A stretch of 14,320 nucleotides of DNA from DATBIO01 sp036556965 (GCA_036556965.1 DATBIO010000223.1:1-14320), one strand, 5' to 3'. Shown: positions 1 through 7,203, counted from the first letter of the stretch. A program made the numbers and translations. The notes: generated from the letters alone by a model not told the origin.

Positions 1-819
1 ATCGTCTCCTGCGACAGCCTCCAGGTGTACCGCGGCCTCGACATCGGGAGCGCCAAGCCGACGGCGGCGGAGAGGGCGCGCGTCCGCCACCACCTGATCG
101 ACGTGGTGGAGCCGGAGGAGGCCTTCTCCGCCGCCGACTACGCGCGCCTGGCCCGCGCCGCCCTGGAGGACGTGCGCGCGCGCGGGCGCCGCGCCCTGGT
201 GGTGGGGGGGACGGGCCTGTACCTGCGCGCGCTCCTCTCCGGGCTCTTCGCGGGGCCCGCGCGCGACGAGGCGCTGCGCGCGCGCCTCACGGGCATGGCC
301 GAGCGCTGGGGCGACGCGCGTCTCCACCGGCTGCTGCGCCGCGTGGACCCCGCCGCCGCCGCGCGGCTGCCGCCGCGCGACCGCGTGCGGGTGGTGCGGG
401 CGCTGGAGGTGTACCGGGCCACCGGCCGCCCGCTCTCCGGGCATCACGGCGGCAGCGAGGAGCCGCTGCGCGGCTTCGAGGTGCGGGTCTTCGGCCTGGA
501 CCCCGGGCGCGAGGGCCTGCGCGCAGCGGTGGAGGCGCGCGCGGCGCGCATGCTGGAGGGTGGGCTCCTGGCCGAGGTGGAAGGGCTGCTGCGGCGGGTG
601 CCGGAGGACGCGCGGCCGCTGCGCGCCATCGGCTATCGCCAGGCGGTGGAGGTCGTACGCGGGCGGCGGGCGGTGGCCGACGCCCTGCGTGATATCGTGA
701 CGGACACCATGCGGTACGCGAAGCGCCAGCGGACCTGGTTCCGCCACCAGGCCACCGTCCACTGGTTCGCGTCCCCCGCCGACGCGGGGCCGGCCGTCGC
801 GGACTGGCTCAGGGGTTGA
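1..819 (+). CDS. miaA: tRNA dimethylallyltransferase MiaA (5' end missing)
   Basis: MiaA transfers a dimethylallyl group to N6 of A37 in tRNAs that read codons starting with U. The reading frame is open from base 1, so the gene begins upstream of the window; by comparison with the family roughly 35-40 residues, including the P-loop (GPTASGKT), are missing. The visible protein has 272 residues. It opens with SCDSLQVYRGLDIGSAKP, the conserved DS-Q-Y-DIGTAKP block, followed by HHLIDVVEP, FSAADYAR and VVGGTGLYLRALL, and near the C-terminus RAIGYRQAVE and MRYAKRQRTWFRH, which match the family's GY-E and RYAKRQ-TW signatures. The GTG at 25 lies inside the conserved block and is not the start. The stop is TGA 817-819, and deoB follows after 4 nt, so the two are probably cotranscribed. 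The identification is firm; only the N-terminus is unknown. Confidence 0.96.
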   Translation: MVSCDSLQVYRGLDIGSAKPTAAERARVRHHLIDVVEPEEAFSAADYARLARAALEDVRARGRRALVVGGTGLYLRALLSGLFAGPARDEALRARLTGMAERWGDARLHRLLRRVDPAAAARLPPRDRVRVVRALEVYRATGRPLSGHHGGSEEPLRGFEVRVFGLDPGREGLRAAVEARAARMLEGGLLAEVEGLLRRVPEDARPLRAIGYRQAVEVVRGRRAVADALRDIVTDTMRYAKRQRTWFRHQATVHWFASPADAGPAVADWLRG

Positions 820-823
820 TACG

Positions 824-2005
824 GTGAGCGGGCCGTTCCGCCGGGCGATCGTGGTGGTCTGCGACGGCCTCGGCGTGGGCGAGGCGCCGGACGCGGAGGC
901 GTTCGGCGACCGGGGCAGCGACACCCTGGGCCACGTGCTGGCCTCGCGGGCGGTGGCCATCCCCAACCTGCGCGCGCTGGGCCTGGGCAACCTCACCCCC
1001 ACCTTCGCCGGGGCGCGCCACCCGCGCCCGGACGGGGCCTTCGGAAAGATGGCGGAGAAGAGCGCGGGCAAGGACACGGCCACCGGCCACTGGGAGATGG
1101 CCGGCCTGGTGACGGAGACGGCGTTCCGGACGTATCCCGGCGGCTTCCCGCCGGAGTGCATGGGCGCCTTCGAGCGCGGCATCGGACGCGGCACGCTGGG
1201 CAACAAGGCGGCCTCGGGCACCGAGATCCTGAAGGAGCTGGGGGAGGAGCACGTGCGCACCGGCGCCCCCATCGTCTACACCTCCGGCGACAGCGTGTTC
1301 CAGATCGCGGCCCACGAGGACCTGGTGCCTCCCGAGGAGCTGTACCGCTGGTGCCGCGTGGCCTACGAGATCGCCTGCCTGCAGTACGGCGTGTGCCGCG
1401 TCATCGCCCGCCCCTTCGTGGGCACGGGCGCGGCCGACTACAAGCGCACGCCCAACCGGAGGGACTTCCCGGTGCCCCCGGGCGGCGAGACGCTGCTCGA
1501 CCGCATGGCGGGGGCGGGGCTGCCCGTGTTCGGCGTGGGCAAGATCGAGGACATCTTCAGCGGGCGCGGCCTGAGCGGGGCCGTGCACACGCGGTCCGAC
1601 GACGACGGCGTGGACCAGACGCTCAGGGCGATGGCGGAGCAGGAGCGGGGGCTGGTCTTCACGAACCTGGTGGACTTCGACACCCTGTACGGGCACCGGA
1701 ACGACGTGGCCGGCTTCGCCGCCAACCTCGAGGGCCTGGACCGGCGCATCCCGGAGGTCATGGCCGCCCTGCGGCCGGACGACGTGTTCCTCCTGACGGC
1801 GGACCACGGGTGCGACCCCTCGGACGCCTCCACGGACCACACCCGCGAGAACGTCCCCCTGCTGGCGCGCGGGCCCCGGGTGGCGCCGGGCACGGAGCTG
1901 GGCCACCGGGCCACCTTCGCCGACCTGGGCCAGACGCTGGCGGAGAACTTCGGGCTGGGGCCCTTGGGCCCCGGGCGGTCGTTCCTGGACCGCCTCCTCC
2001 CCTGA
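824..2005 (+). CDS. deoB: Phosphopentomutase DeoB
   Basis: This cytosolic, Mn-dependent enzyme of the alkaline phosphatase superfamily interconverts (deoxy)ribose 1-phosphate and 5-phosphate in nucleoside salvage. The 393 residues match the usual family length. Residues 9-23 (IVVVCDGLGVGEAPD) hold the first metal-binding Asp (D14). GKDTATGHWE (82-91) holds the catalytic Thr at position 85. VYTSGDSVFQIAAHE is the sugar-phosphate region, VDFDTLYGHRND (about 284-295) gives further metal ligands, and TADHGCDPSDASTDHTREN (325-343) gives D327, H328 and H339. The GTG start at 824 puts the first beta-strand 8 residues in, as expected. No strong ribosome-binding site is visible, and the close spacing to miaA suggests translational coupling. 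A miaA-deoB pairing carries no obvious functional logic. The fold and active site are intact. Confidence 0.96.
   Translation: MSGPFRRAIVVVCDGLGVGEAPDAEAFGDRGSDTLGHVLASRAVAIPNLRALGLGNLTPTFAGARHPRPDGAFGKMAEKSAGKDTATGHWEMAGLVTETAFRTYPGGFPPECMGAFERGIGRGTLGNKAASGTEILKELGEEHVRTGAPIVYTSGDSVFQIAAHEDLVPPEELYRWCRVAYEIACLQYGVCRVIARPFVGTGAADYKRTPNRRDFPVPPGGETLLDRMAGAGLPVFGVGKIEDIFSGRGLSGAVHTRSDDDGVDQTLRAMAEQERGLVFTNLVDFDTLYGHRNDVAGFAANLEGLDRRIPEVMAALRPDDVFLLTADHGCDPSDASTDHTRENVPLLARGPRVAPGTELGHRATFADLGQTLAENFGLGPLGPGRSFLDRLLP
1955..1974 (+). other. GC-rich hairpin at the 3' end of deoB
   Basis: GGGGCCC (1957-1963) and GGGCCCC (1966-1972) are perfect complements around TT. The stem extends outward by a T-G wobble (1956/1973) and a C-G pair (1955/1974). 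It lies about 30 nt before the deoB stop and 55 nt before the next promoter. No T-run follows, so it is not a classical intrinsic terminator; it may be chance in GC-rich coding sequence or an RNA 3'-end stabiliser. Confidence 0.25.
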
Positions 2006-2028
2006 GACCGGCCACCGGCCTCAAGTCC

Positions 2029-2056
2029 TTGACAAATCAGCGTTCACCGGCAAAAT
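2029..2056 (+). promoter_or_regulatory. Sigma-70-type promoter for the yceD-rpmF-plsX-fab operon
   Basis: TTGACA at 2029-2034 is a perfect -35 box. CAAAAT at 2051-2056 matches the -10 consensus at 4 of 6 positions, with a 16-bp spacer. The segment is locally AT-rich in an otherwise very GC-rich window and lies in the 75-nt gap after deoB, the only sizeable break before the lipid operon. The predicted transcript would start near 2063, giving a leader of under 20 nt before the yceD ATG at 2081. This is a sequence match only. Confidence 0.65.
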
Positions 2057-2080
2057 AGAGCGTTTGAGCGTCCGACGGTC

Positions 2081-2626
2081 ATGCTTCTCTTCCACGTCTC
2101 GCAGATACCCATCGACGGCCGGGAGTTCGACGAGCCCCTCGACCCCTCGGACCTCCACGTCGAAGGCGAAGAGAGCTTCGCCCTGGCGGAGGGAGGGCGC
2201 GTGCGGGGGCGGATCGAGAAGACCGCCGACGACAGCGTCCACGTCCGGGGGCACGTCTCGGCGCGCCTGCGCCTCCAGTGCGGCCGCTGCCTGGAGGGCT
2301 TCCTGATGCCGGTGGAGCAGGACCTGGAGCTCTTCCTGCTGCCCGAGCACGCCGAGCCCGAGGAGGACGAGGACGAGGTGGAGCTCTCGGACCGGGACAT
2401 GGTGGTGGGCTACTACCGCGGCGACCGGCTGGACCTCGGGGAGCTGCTGCGCGAGCAGCTCCTGCTCGAGCTGCCCATGAAGCGGGTCTGCCGGGAGGAC
2501 TGCGCGGGGCTCTGTCCCACCTGCGGCACCAACCGCAACGCGGCCGCCTGCGCCTGCCGCGCGGAGGACGAGGTGGACCCGCGCCTGGCCGCGCTCAAGA
2601 CGCTGCTGGACGAGGGGTCGTCCTAG
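2081..2626 (+). CDS. yceD: YceD / DUF177 family protein
   Basis: The 181-residue cytosolic protein belongs to the DUF177 family, which in many bacteria is encoded directly upstream of rpmF. The E. coli member YceD has been linked to 23S rRNA accumulation, but its molecular activity is not settled. The family core LQCGRCLEGF is at 65-74 (C67, C70). An acidic stretch (EPEEDEDEVE) is at 92-101, followed by DRLDLGELLREQLLLELPMK. A second cysteine cluster, C137, C141, C145, C148, C157 and C159, includes the typical DCAGLCPTCGTNRN block and could bind a metal. The ATG at 2081 follows the predicted promoter closely, and no Shine-Dalgarno is visible before it. The gap to rpmF is 66 nt. The family call is firm; the function is known only by context. 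Confidence 0.9.
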   Translation: MLLFHVSQIPIDGREFDEPLDPSDLHVEGEESFALAEGGRVRGRIEKTADDSVHVRGHVSARLRLQCGRCLEGFLMPVEQDLELFLLPEHAEPEEDEDEVELSDRDMVVGYYRGDRLDLGELLREQLLLELPMKRVCREDCAGLCPTCGTNRNAAACACRAEDEVDPRLAALKTLLDEGSS

Positions 2627-2692
2627 GCGGGCCCCGATCGGAGCGCTGCCCCCCGGGGGCCGCGCCCGAGCCTTGGATCACAGGAGACAACG

Positions 2693-2875
2693 ATGCCGAA
2701 CCCGAAACGACGCCACTCGAAGGCCCGCCGCGACCGCCGGCGCGCCCACGACGCCCTCAAGGCGCCGGGCCTGAGCCTCTGCCCGAACTGCCACGAGCCC
2801 AAGAGCCCCCACCGCGTGTGCGCGCGCTGCGGGTACTACAAGGGCAAGCCGGTGATGGACGTGGAGGAGGTCTGA
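2693..2875 (+). CDS. rpmF: 50S ribosomal protein L32
   Basis: This is a structural protein of the large ribosomal subunit. The 60 residues begin MPNPKRRHSKARRDRRRAH, the characteristic basic N-terminus. Cysteines C30, C33, C43 and C46 are arranged as two CxxC pairs (CPNC and CARC), so this is the zinc-binding form of L32 and not the cysteine-free variant. A clear AGGAG at 2682-2686 stands 6 nt before the ATG. Sitting between yceD and plsX is the classic arrangement that links ribosome and membrane-lipid synthesis. The coding end carries the GGAGG that probably serves plsX, and its TGA overlaps the likely plsX CTG start. Confidence 0.98.
   Translation: MPNPKRRHSKARRDRRRAHDALKAPGLSLCPNCHEPKSPHRVCARCGYYKGKPVMDVEEV
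2863..2867 (+). promoter_or_regulatory. Ribosome-binding site that supports a CTG start for plsX
   Basis: GGAGG at 2863-2867, inside a GGAGGAGG run in the last rpmF codons, lies 4 nt before CTG 2872. The alternative in-frame GTG at 2908 has only a GC-rich stretch without a purine-rich motif before it. This favours the CTG as the start codon. Confidence 0.55.
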
Positions 2876-3918
2876 GCACAGCCGCGAGCGGCGCCCCGCG
2901 CGTCGCCGTGGATGCCCTGGGCGGCGATCACGCCCCCCGCGTGGTGGTGGAGGGAGCGCTGGCCGCGGCCCGCGAGCTGGGGATCCACGTCTCGCTGGTC
3001 GGGCCCCAGGCCATCGTGGCCGAGGAGGTGCGCCGCGCGGGCGGCGAGCGCCTGCCCGTGGCCGTGGTGGACGCGCCGGACGCGGTGGGGATGGGGGAGC
3101 CCGTCACCCGCGCCACCCTGAAGAAGCGGTCGTCCATCCACGTGGCCGTGGAGATGGTGCGCGACGGCGGCGCCGACGCGTTCTTCTCCGCCGGCAACAC
3201 CGCGGCCTGCTGGACCATCGCCAAGCTGGCCCTGGGCACGCTGGAGGAGGTGGACCGGCCGGCCCTGGCCGCCGTCGTCCCCCACCCCGAGGGCCGCACC
3301 GTCCTCCTCGACGTGGGCGCCAACGCGAACTGCAAGGCGCGCAACCTCGAGGAGTTCGCGGTGATGGGCAAGGTCTACACCAGCGCCGTCTTCCACACCC
3401 CCAACCCGCGCGTCGGCCTCATGAGCATGGGGGAGGAGGAGACCAAGGGGAACGAGCTGACCAAGGAGGTCCACGAGGTCCTCAAGGACAGCACCCTGAA
3501 CTTCATCGGCAACGTGGAGGGCCACGACCTCTTCAGCGGCCGGGTGGACGTCATCGTGATGGACGGCTTCACGGGCAACGTGGCCCTGAAGGCCAGCGAG
3601 ACCCTGGCCGAGTCGATGATGCATCTCATCAAGGAGGAGCTCGGGCGCACGCTGGTGCGCCGGCTGGGGGCGGCCCTCTCCCTGGGCGCCTTCCGCGCCG
3701 TGCGCCGGCGCATCGACCCCTCCGAGTACGGCGGCGCCCCCCTCCTGGGCCTGAAGGGCTGCTGCGTCATCGGCCACGGCAAGTCCAACCCCACCGCGGT
3801 GAAGCACGGCGTGCGCGTGGCCGCGGAGTACTACACGAGCGGGGTGAACGGGCGCATCGAGGCCGAGCTGCGCCAGCTCGGCATCCGCCGCGAGGCCGAG
3901 GAAGCCGAGCCCGCGTGA
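2872..3918 (+). CDS. plsX: Phosphate acyltransferase PlsX (probable CTG start)
   Basis: PlsX converts acyl-ACP plus phosphate into acyl-phosphate, the acyl donor for PlsY in phosphatidic acid synthesis, and works peripherally at the membrane. With the CTG start the protein has 348 residues, a normal length. Family blocks follow in order: RVAVDALGGDHAP (10-22), FSAGNTAACW, LLDVGANANC, AVMGKVY, GLMSMGEEETKGNELTKE, FIGNVEGHDLFSG, VIVMDGFTGNVALKASE, YGGAPLLGLKGCCVIGHGKS. The frame has no ATG, GTG or TTG between 2818 and 2908. GTG 2908 would delete the first beta-strand (RVAV), and GTG 2818 would overlap rpmF by 58 nt. CTG 2872 overlaps the rpmF stop as CTGA and has GGAGG 4 nt upstream. Automated callers that do not allow CTG would probably report 2908-3918. 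Product certain; start an inference. Confidence 0.93.
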   Translation: MSTAASGAPRVAVDALGGDHAPRVVVEGALAAARELGIHVSLVGPQAIVAEEVRRAGGERLPVAVVDAPDAVGMGEPVTRATLKKRSSIHVAVEMVRDGGADAFFSAGNTAACWTIAKLALGTLEEVDRPALAAVVPHPEGRTVLLDVGANANCKARNLEEFAVMGKVYTSAVFHTPNPRVGLMSMGEEETKGNELTKEVHEVLKDSTLNFIGNVEGHDLFSGRVDVIVMDGFTGNVALKASETLAESMMHLIKEELGRTLVRRLGAALSLGAFRAVRRRIDPSEYGGAPLLGLKGCCVIGHGKSNPTAVKHGVRVAAEYYTSGVNGRIEAELRQLGIRREAEEAEPA

Positions 3919-3922
3919 CCCC

Positions 3923-4849
3923 ATGAGCGTGGCCTGGCTGTTCCCCGGGCAGGGCTCCCAGAGGGTGGGCATGGGCCGTTCCCTCTTCGAGGCCCACGAG
4001 GAGGCGCGGCGCACCTTCGCCGAGGCCGACGACGCCCTGGGCTTCTCCCTCTCCCGCCTGTGCTTCGAGGGCCCGGAAGCCGACCTGACCCTGACCGCCA
4101 ACACGCAGCCCGCCATCCTGACCGTGAGCGTGGCCGCGGCGCGCGCGCTTGGGTCGCGGGCGCCCCGGCCGGCCTGGGTGGCGGGGCACAGCCTGGGCGA
4201 GTGGTCGGCGCTGGTGGCGGCGGGCGCGCTCGCCTTCGCCGACGCCGTGCGCGCGGTGCGCAAGCGCGGCCAGTACATGCAGGAGGCGGTGCCGGTCGGG
4301 GAGGGGGCCATGGCCGCCATCCTGAGGCTGGACGCCGCCGCCGTGGAGGAGGCCTGCCGGGAGGCGGCCCAGGGCCAGGTGGTCTCGCCCGCCAACATCA
4401 ACTCGCCGGAGCAGGTGGTGATCGCCGGCCACAAGGCCGCCGTGGAGCGGGCCTCCGCGGCCTGCCTGGCCCGGGGGGCGAAGCGGGCCGTGCCCCTGCC
4501 CGTGAGCGCGCCCTTCCACTGCGCGCTCATGGCCCCCGCCCAGGAGCGGCTGGCCGCGGACCTGGCCACCCTCACCCTGCGCGACCCGGACCCGCCGCTG
4601 GTGAACAACGTGGACGCGCGCGTGGTGCGCACCGCCGAGGCGGTGCGCGACGGGCTGGTCCGCCAGGTGTCGGGCGCCGTGCGCTGGCAGCAGGGGGTGG
4701 AGGAGCTGGTGCGGCAGGGCGTCACCGCCTTCGTGGAGGTGGGCCCGGGCACCGTGCTCGCGGGCCTGGTGAAGAAGATCGTGCGGGAGGCGCAGGTGTC
4801 GAACGTCGAGGACGCGGAGAGCCTGCAGGGCGCGGCGGGCCGGGCATGA
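3923..4849 (+). CDS. fabD: Malonyl-CoA:ACP transacylase FabD
   Basis: FabD moves the malonyl group from CoA to AcpP, supplying the extender unit for fatty-acid elongation. The 308 residues match the family length. LFPGQGSQRVGMG spans residues 6-18. The nucleophile elbow GHSLGE at 88-93 places the catalytic serine at S90, and KRGQYMQ (114-120) carries the carboxylate-binding arginine R115. NINSPEQVVIAG (158-169) is present. SAPFHCALM (195-203) holds the catalytic His199, and VGPGTVLAGL lies near the C-terminus. The ATG at 3923 begins 4 nt after the plsX stop, and the end overlaps fabG by ATGA. fabH is commonly found just upstream of fabD but is not present here. All expected active-site residues are visible. 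Confidence 0.97.
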   Translation: MSVAWLFPGQGSQRVGMGRSLFEAHEEARRTFAEADDALGFSLSRLCFEGPEADLTLTANTQPAILTVSVAAARALGSRAPRPAWVAGHSLGEWSALVAAGALAFADAVRAVRKRGQYMQEAVPVGEGAMAAILRLDAAAVEEACREAAQGQVVSPANINSPEQVVIAGHKAAVERASAACLARGAKRAVPLPVSAPFHCALMAPAQERLAADLATLTLRDPDPPLVNNVDARVVRTAEAVRDGLVRQVSGAVRWQQGVEELVRQGVTAFVEVGPGTVLAGLVKKIVREAQVSNVEDAESLQGAAGRA

Positions 4850-5586
4850 GCCTCGCCGGCCGGGTCGCCCTGGTCACGGGGGCCAGCCGCGGCATCGGAC
4901 GCGCCGTGGCCGCCACCCTGGCCGCGCGCGGGGCCCTGGTGGTGCTGGGCGCCCGCGACGAGGGCCGGTTGGCGGAAGGGGTGAGGGAGATCGAGGCCGC
5001 GGGGGGCCAGGCGCGGGCCCTGTCCCTGGACGTGGCCGACCGCGCCTCCGTGGAGGCCGCCGTGGCCCGCCTCCTGGGCGACCACGGCCGCCTGGACGTC
5101 CTCGTCAACAACGCCGGCATCACCCGCGACAACCTGCTCCTGCGCATGAAGCAGGAGGAATGGGACCAGGTGCTGGCCACCAACCTGACGGGCGTCTTCC
5201 TGTGCACGCAGGCCGCCCTCCGGCCCATGCTGAAGCAGCGCGCGGGCCGCATCGTGAACGTGACCTCGGTGGTGGGGCTGGCCGGCAACGCGGGCCAGGC
5301 CAACTACGCGGCGAGCAAGGCGGGCATCGTGGGCTTCACCAAGGCGGTGGCGCGGGAGGTGGCCTCGCGCTCCATCACCGTGAACGCCGTGGCCCCCGGC
5401 TTCATCGACACGGACATGACGGCGGCCATGACGGAGAAGGCGCGCGAGGGCATGACGGGCCAGATCCCCCTGGGGCGCGTGGGCCGGCCGGAGGACGTGG
5501 CGGAGGCGGTGGCCTTCCTCGCCTCCGACGGGGCCGCGTACATCACGGGCCAGGTCCTGTCCGTGGACGGCGGCTTCCACATGTAG
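4846..5586 (+). CDS. fabG: 3-oxoacyl-ACP reductase FabG
   Basis: This NADPH-dependent short-chain dehydrogenase reduces 3-oxoacyl-ACP to 3-hydroxyacyl-ACP in the elongation cycle. It has 246 residues. The TGASRGIG cofactor loop is at 11-18 and NNAG at 88-91, followed by TRDNLLLRMK (93-102), which is typical of FabG rather than other SDRs. The catalytic tetrad is N113, S141, Y154 and K158 (YAASK). PGFIDTDM follows the active site, and the C-terminus is ITGQVLSVDGGFHM. The start ATG at 4846 shares ATGA with the fabD stop, which implies coupled translation; the same frame stays open far upstream into fabD, but that part is not FabG. A 94-nt gap separates it from acpP. Confidence 0.97.
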   Translation: MSLAGRVALVTGASRGIGRAVAATLAARGALVVLGARDEGRLAEGVREIEAAGGQARALSLDVADRASVEAAVARLLGDHGRLDVLVNNAGITRDNLLLRMKQEEWDQVLATNLTGVFLCTQAALRPMLKQRAGRIVNVTSVVGLAGNAGQANYAASKAGIVGFTKAVAREVASRSITVNAVAPGFIDTDMTAAMTEKAREGMTGQIPLGRVGRPEDVAEAVAFLASDGAAYITGQVLSVDGGFHM

Positions 5587-5680
5587 AATTGCCGGGACCG
5601 TCGCCGGACCGTCGGGACCTTCCCGAAAAATCGAGGGTCAGAGGAGCGCGCGGAGTCCGCGCCATGCTCGGAGGAGCTTC
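5587..5680 (+). promoter_or_regulatory. acpP leader with direct repeats, two small hairpins and a strong ribosome-binding site
   Basis: This is the longest gap inside the lipid operon. GGACCGTCG occurs at 5595-5603 and again at 5606-5614, 11 bp apart (about one helical turn), with a third GGACC at 5615-5619. TCGGGA (5612-5617) pairs with TCCCGA (5621-5626) and is followed by an A-run. GCGCGGA (5648-5654) pairs with TCCGCGC (5656-5662) directly before the ribosome-binding site. GGAGGAG at 5670-5676 stands 4 nt before the acpP ATG. I find no convincing promoter. The repeats could bind a regulator and the hairpins could protect or process the acpP message, which is usually needed in excess; both roles are inferences. 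Confidence 0.45.
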
Positions 5681-5929
5681 ATGGAGCCTGTTGCCGATCG
5701 CGTGAAGAAGATCATCGTCGACCAGCTCGGGGTGGAAGAGGACCTGGTCACTCCCGAGGCCTCCTTCGTGGACGACCTGGGCGCGGACAGCCTGGACACC
5801 GTGGAGCTGGTGATGGCCCTGGAGGAGGAGTTCGGCATCGAGATCCCCGACGAGGACGCGGAGAAGATCACGCGCGTGAAGGAAGCCGTGGACTACATCG
5901 AGAAGCACGGGGAGAAGGGCAAGAAGTAG
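5681..5929 (+). CDS. acpP: Acyl carrier protein AcpP
   Basis: AcpP is the small acidic carrier of fatty-acid intermediates. The growing chain hangs on a 4'-phosphopantetheine attached to serine. The 82 residues contain the GADSLDTVELVMALEEEF block, with S37 of the DSL motif as the attachment site, followed by the acidic helix II and IEIPDEDAEKITRVKEAVDYI. Length and charge are typical, with a lysine-rich tail (HGEKGKK). The ATG at 5681 has GGAGGAG just upstream. It lies between fabG and fabF, as in many fab operons. It is the partner of PlsX, FabD, FabG and FabF in this window. Confidence 0.98.
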   Translation: MEPVADRVKKIIVDQLGVEEDLVTPEASFVDDLGADSLDTVELVMALEEEFGIEIPDEDAEKITRVKEAVDYIEKHGEKGKK

Positions 5930-5955
5930 GGCGGCGGCCGGCCGGGGACCCCGAG

Positions 5956-7203
5956 GTGAGCGAGAAGCGGCGGGTGGTGGTGACGGGGGTGGGCCTCGTG
6001 TCCGCCCTCGGGGTGGGCACCGAGGAGAGCTGGCAGGGACTCCTGGCCGGCCGCTCGGGGGCCGCGCCCATCACCCTGTTCGACGCCTCCGCGCACACCA
6101 CGCGCTTCGCGGCCGAGGTCCGGGGCTTCGACCCCGCGAACTGGATCGACAAGAAGGACGTCAAGAAGATGGACCGCTTCATCCAGTTCGCGGTCGCCGC
6201 CGCCGACATCGCCCTCGCGGACGCCCGCTACGAGGTGGACCCGGCAGGCGCGGACATGACCGGCGTCTTCGTGGGCAGCGGCATCGGGGGCTTCGCCACC
6301 ATCGAGCGCGCGCACGAGACGCTGATGAACCACGGGCCCGGCCGCATCAGCCCCTTCTTCATTCCCGCCGCCATCGTGAACCTGGCCTCCGGCTGGATCT
6401 CCATCCGCACGGGGGCCAAGGGCCCCAACTCCGCCACCTGCACCGCCTGCACCACCAGCGCCCACGCCGTGGGGGACTCCTTCCGCATCATCCAGCGCGG
6501 GGAGGCGGACGTGATGATCTCGGGGGGCTCGGAGGCGGCCATCACCCCCCTGGGGGTGGGCGGCTTCTGCGCCATGCGCGCGCTCTCCACCCGCAACGAG
6601 GAGCCCGAGAGGGCCTCGCGCCCCTTCGACCGGGAGCGCGACGGCTTCGTCATCGGGGAGGGGGCGGGCATCCTCGTCCTCGAGGAGCTCGAGCACGCGC
6701 GGGGGCGCGGCGCCTCCATCTACTGCGAGCTGGTGGGCTACGGCATGTCCTCGGACGCGTACCACATCTCCGCCCCCTGCGAGGACGGCGAGGGGGCCAT
6801 CCGCGTGATGCAGCGGGCCATCAAGGACGCGGGCATCGCTCCCGCGGAGATCGGCTACGTGAACGTGCACGGCACGTCCACCCCGCAGGGGGACAGGGTC
6901 GAGGTGCTGGCCCTCAAGGGCGTGTTCGGCGACCACGCCCGCCGCCTGGCCATCAGCTCCACCAAGTCCATGACCGGCCACACCCTGGGCGCGGCGGGCG
7001 GGGTGGAGGCGGGCATCACCGCGCTGTCCCTGCGCCACCAGGTGCTGGCGCCCACCATCAACTACGAGCATCCGGACCCCGAGTGCGACCTGGACTTCGT
7101 GCCCAACACCGCTCGCAAGGCGGACCTGCGCTACGCGCTCTCCAACTCGTTCGGCTTCGGGGGGACCAACGGGGCCCTCGTGTTCCGCCGCTGGGACGGT
7201 TGA
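5956..7203 (+). CDS. fabF: Beta-ketoacyl-ACP synthase II FabF
   Basis: FabF condenses malonyl-ACP with acyl-ACP in the elongation steps. It has 415 residues. The catalytic triad of the thiolase fold is visible: C165 in TCTACTTSAHA, H305 in VNVHGTSTP, and H342 in KSMTGHTLGAAGG. Further family blocks are RPFDRERDGFVIGEGAG, YGMSSDAYHISAP and the C-terminal NSFGFGGTNGALVFR. The Cys-His-His pattern separates it from FabH (Cys-His-Asn). The GTG start at 5956, 26 nt after the acpP stop, puts RRVVVTGVGLVSALG at the N-terminus as expected; only a weak purine-rich stretch (CGAGG) precedes it. Nothing is missing. FabB is the alternative, but FabF fits the length and the gene order better. Confidence 0.97.
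   Translation: MSEKRRVVVTGVGLVSALGVGTEESWQGLLAGRSGAAPITLFDASAHTTRFAAEVRGFDPANWIDKKDVKKMDRFIQFAVAAADIALADARYEVDPAGADMTGVFVGSGIGGFATIERAHETLMNHGPGRISPFFIPAAIVNLASGWISIRTGAKGPNSATCTACTTSAHAVGDSFRIIQRGEADVMISGGSEAAITPLGVGGFCAMRALSTRNEEPERASRPFDRERDGFVIGEGAGILVLEELEHARGRGASIYCELVGYGMSSDAYHISAPCEDGEGAIRVMQRAIKDAGIAPAEIGYVNVHGTSTPQGDRVEVLALKGVFGDHARRLAISSTKSMTGHTLGAAGGVEAGITALSLRHQVLAPTINYEHPDPECDLDFVPNTARKADLRYALSNSFGFGGTNGALVFRRWDG

Noticed and set aside
2009..2020. CCGG/GGCC repeats after deoB as a terminator stem
   Set aside because: Only 4-bp stems with a 3-nt loop and no T-run; expected by chance at this GC content.
2648..2660. C6G5 palindrome between yceD and rpmF as a terminator
   Set aside because: The arms abut with no loop and no T-run follows. 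Termination here would cut rpmF off from the operon promoter.
2278..2871. N-terminal extension of the plsX frame back through yceD and rpmF
   Set aside because: This part overlaps yceD and rpmF, which are well supported in their own frames. The extension is Gly/Arg/Pro-rich and unrelated to PlsX.
4060..4845. N-terminal extension of the fabG frame across fabD
   Set aside because: It overlaps fabD, which has an intact active site. FabG homology begins exactly at ATG 4846.
2836..5580. 914-codon minus-strand open frame opposite rpmF, plsX, fabD and fabG
   Set aside because: It is antisense to four genes with clear family motifs. The translation is low-complexity and rich in His, Gly, Ala and Arg, as expected from the third-position G/C bias, and shows no recognisable domain.
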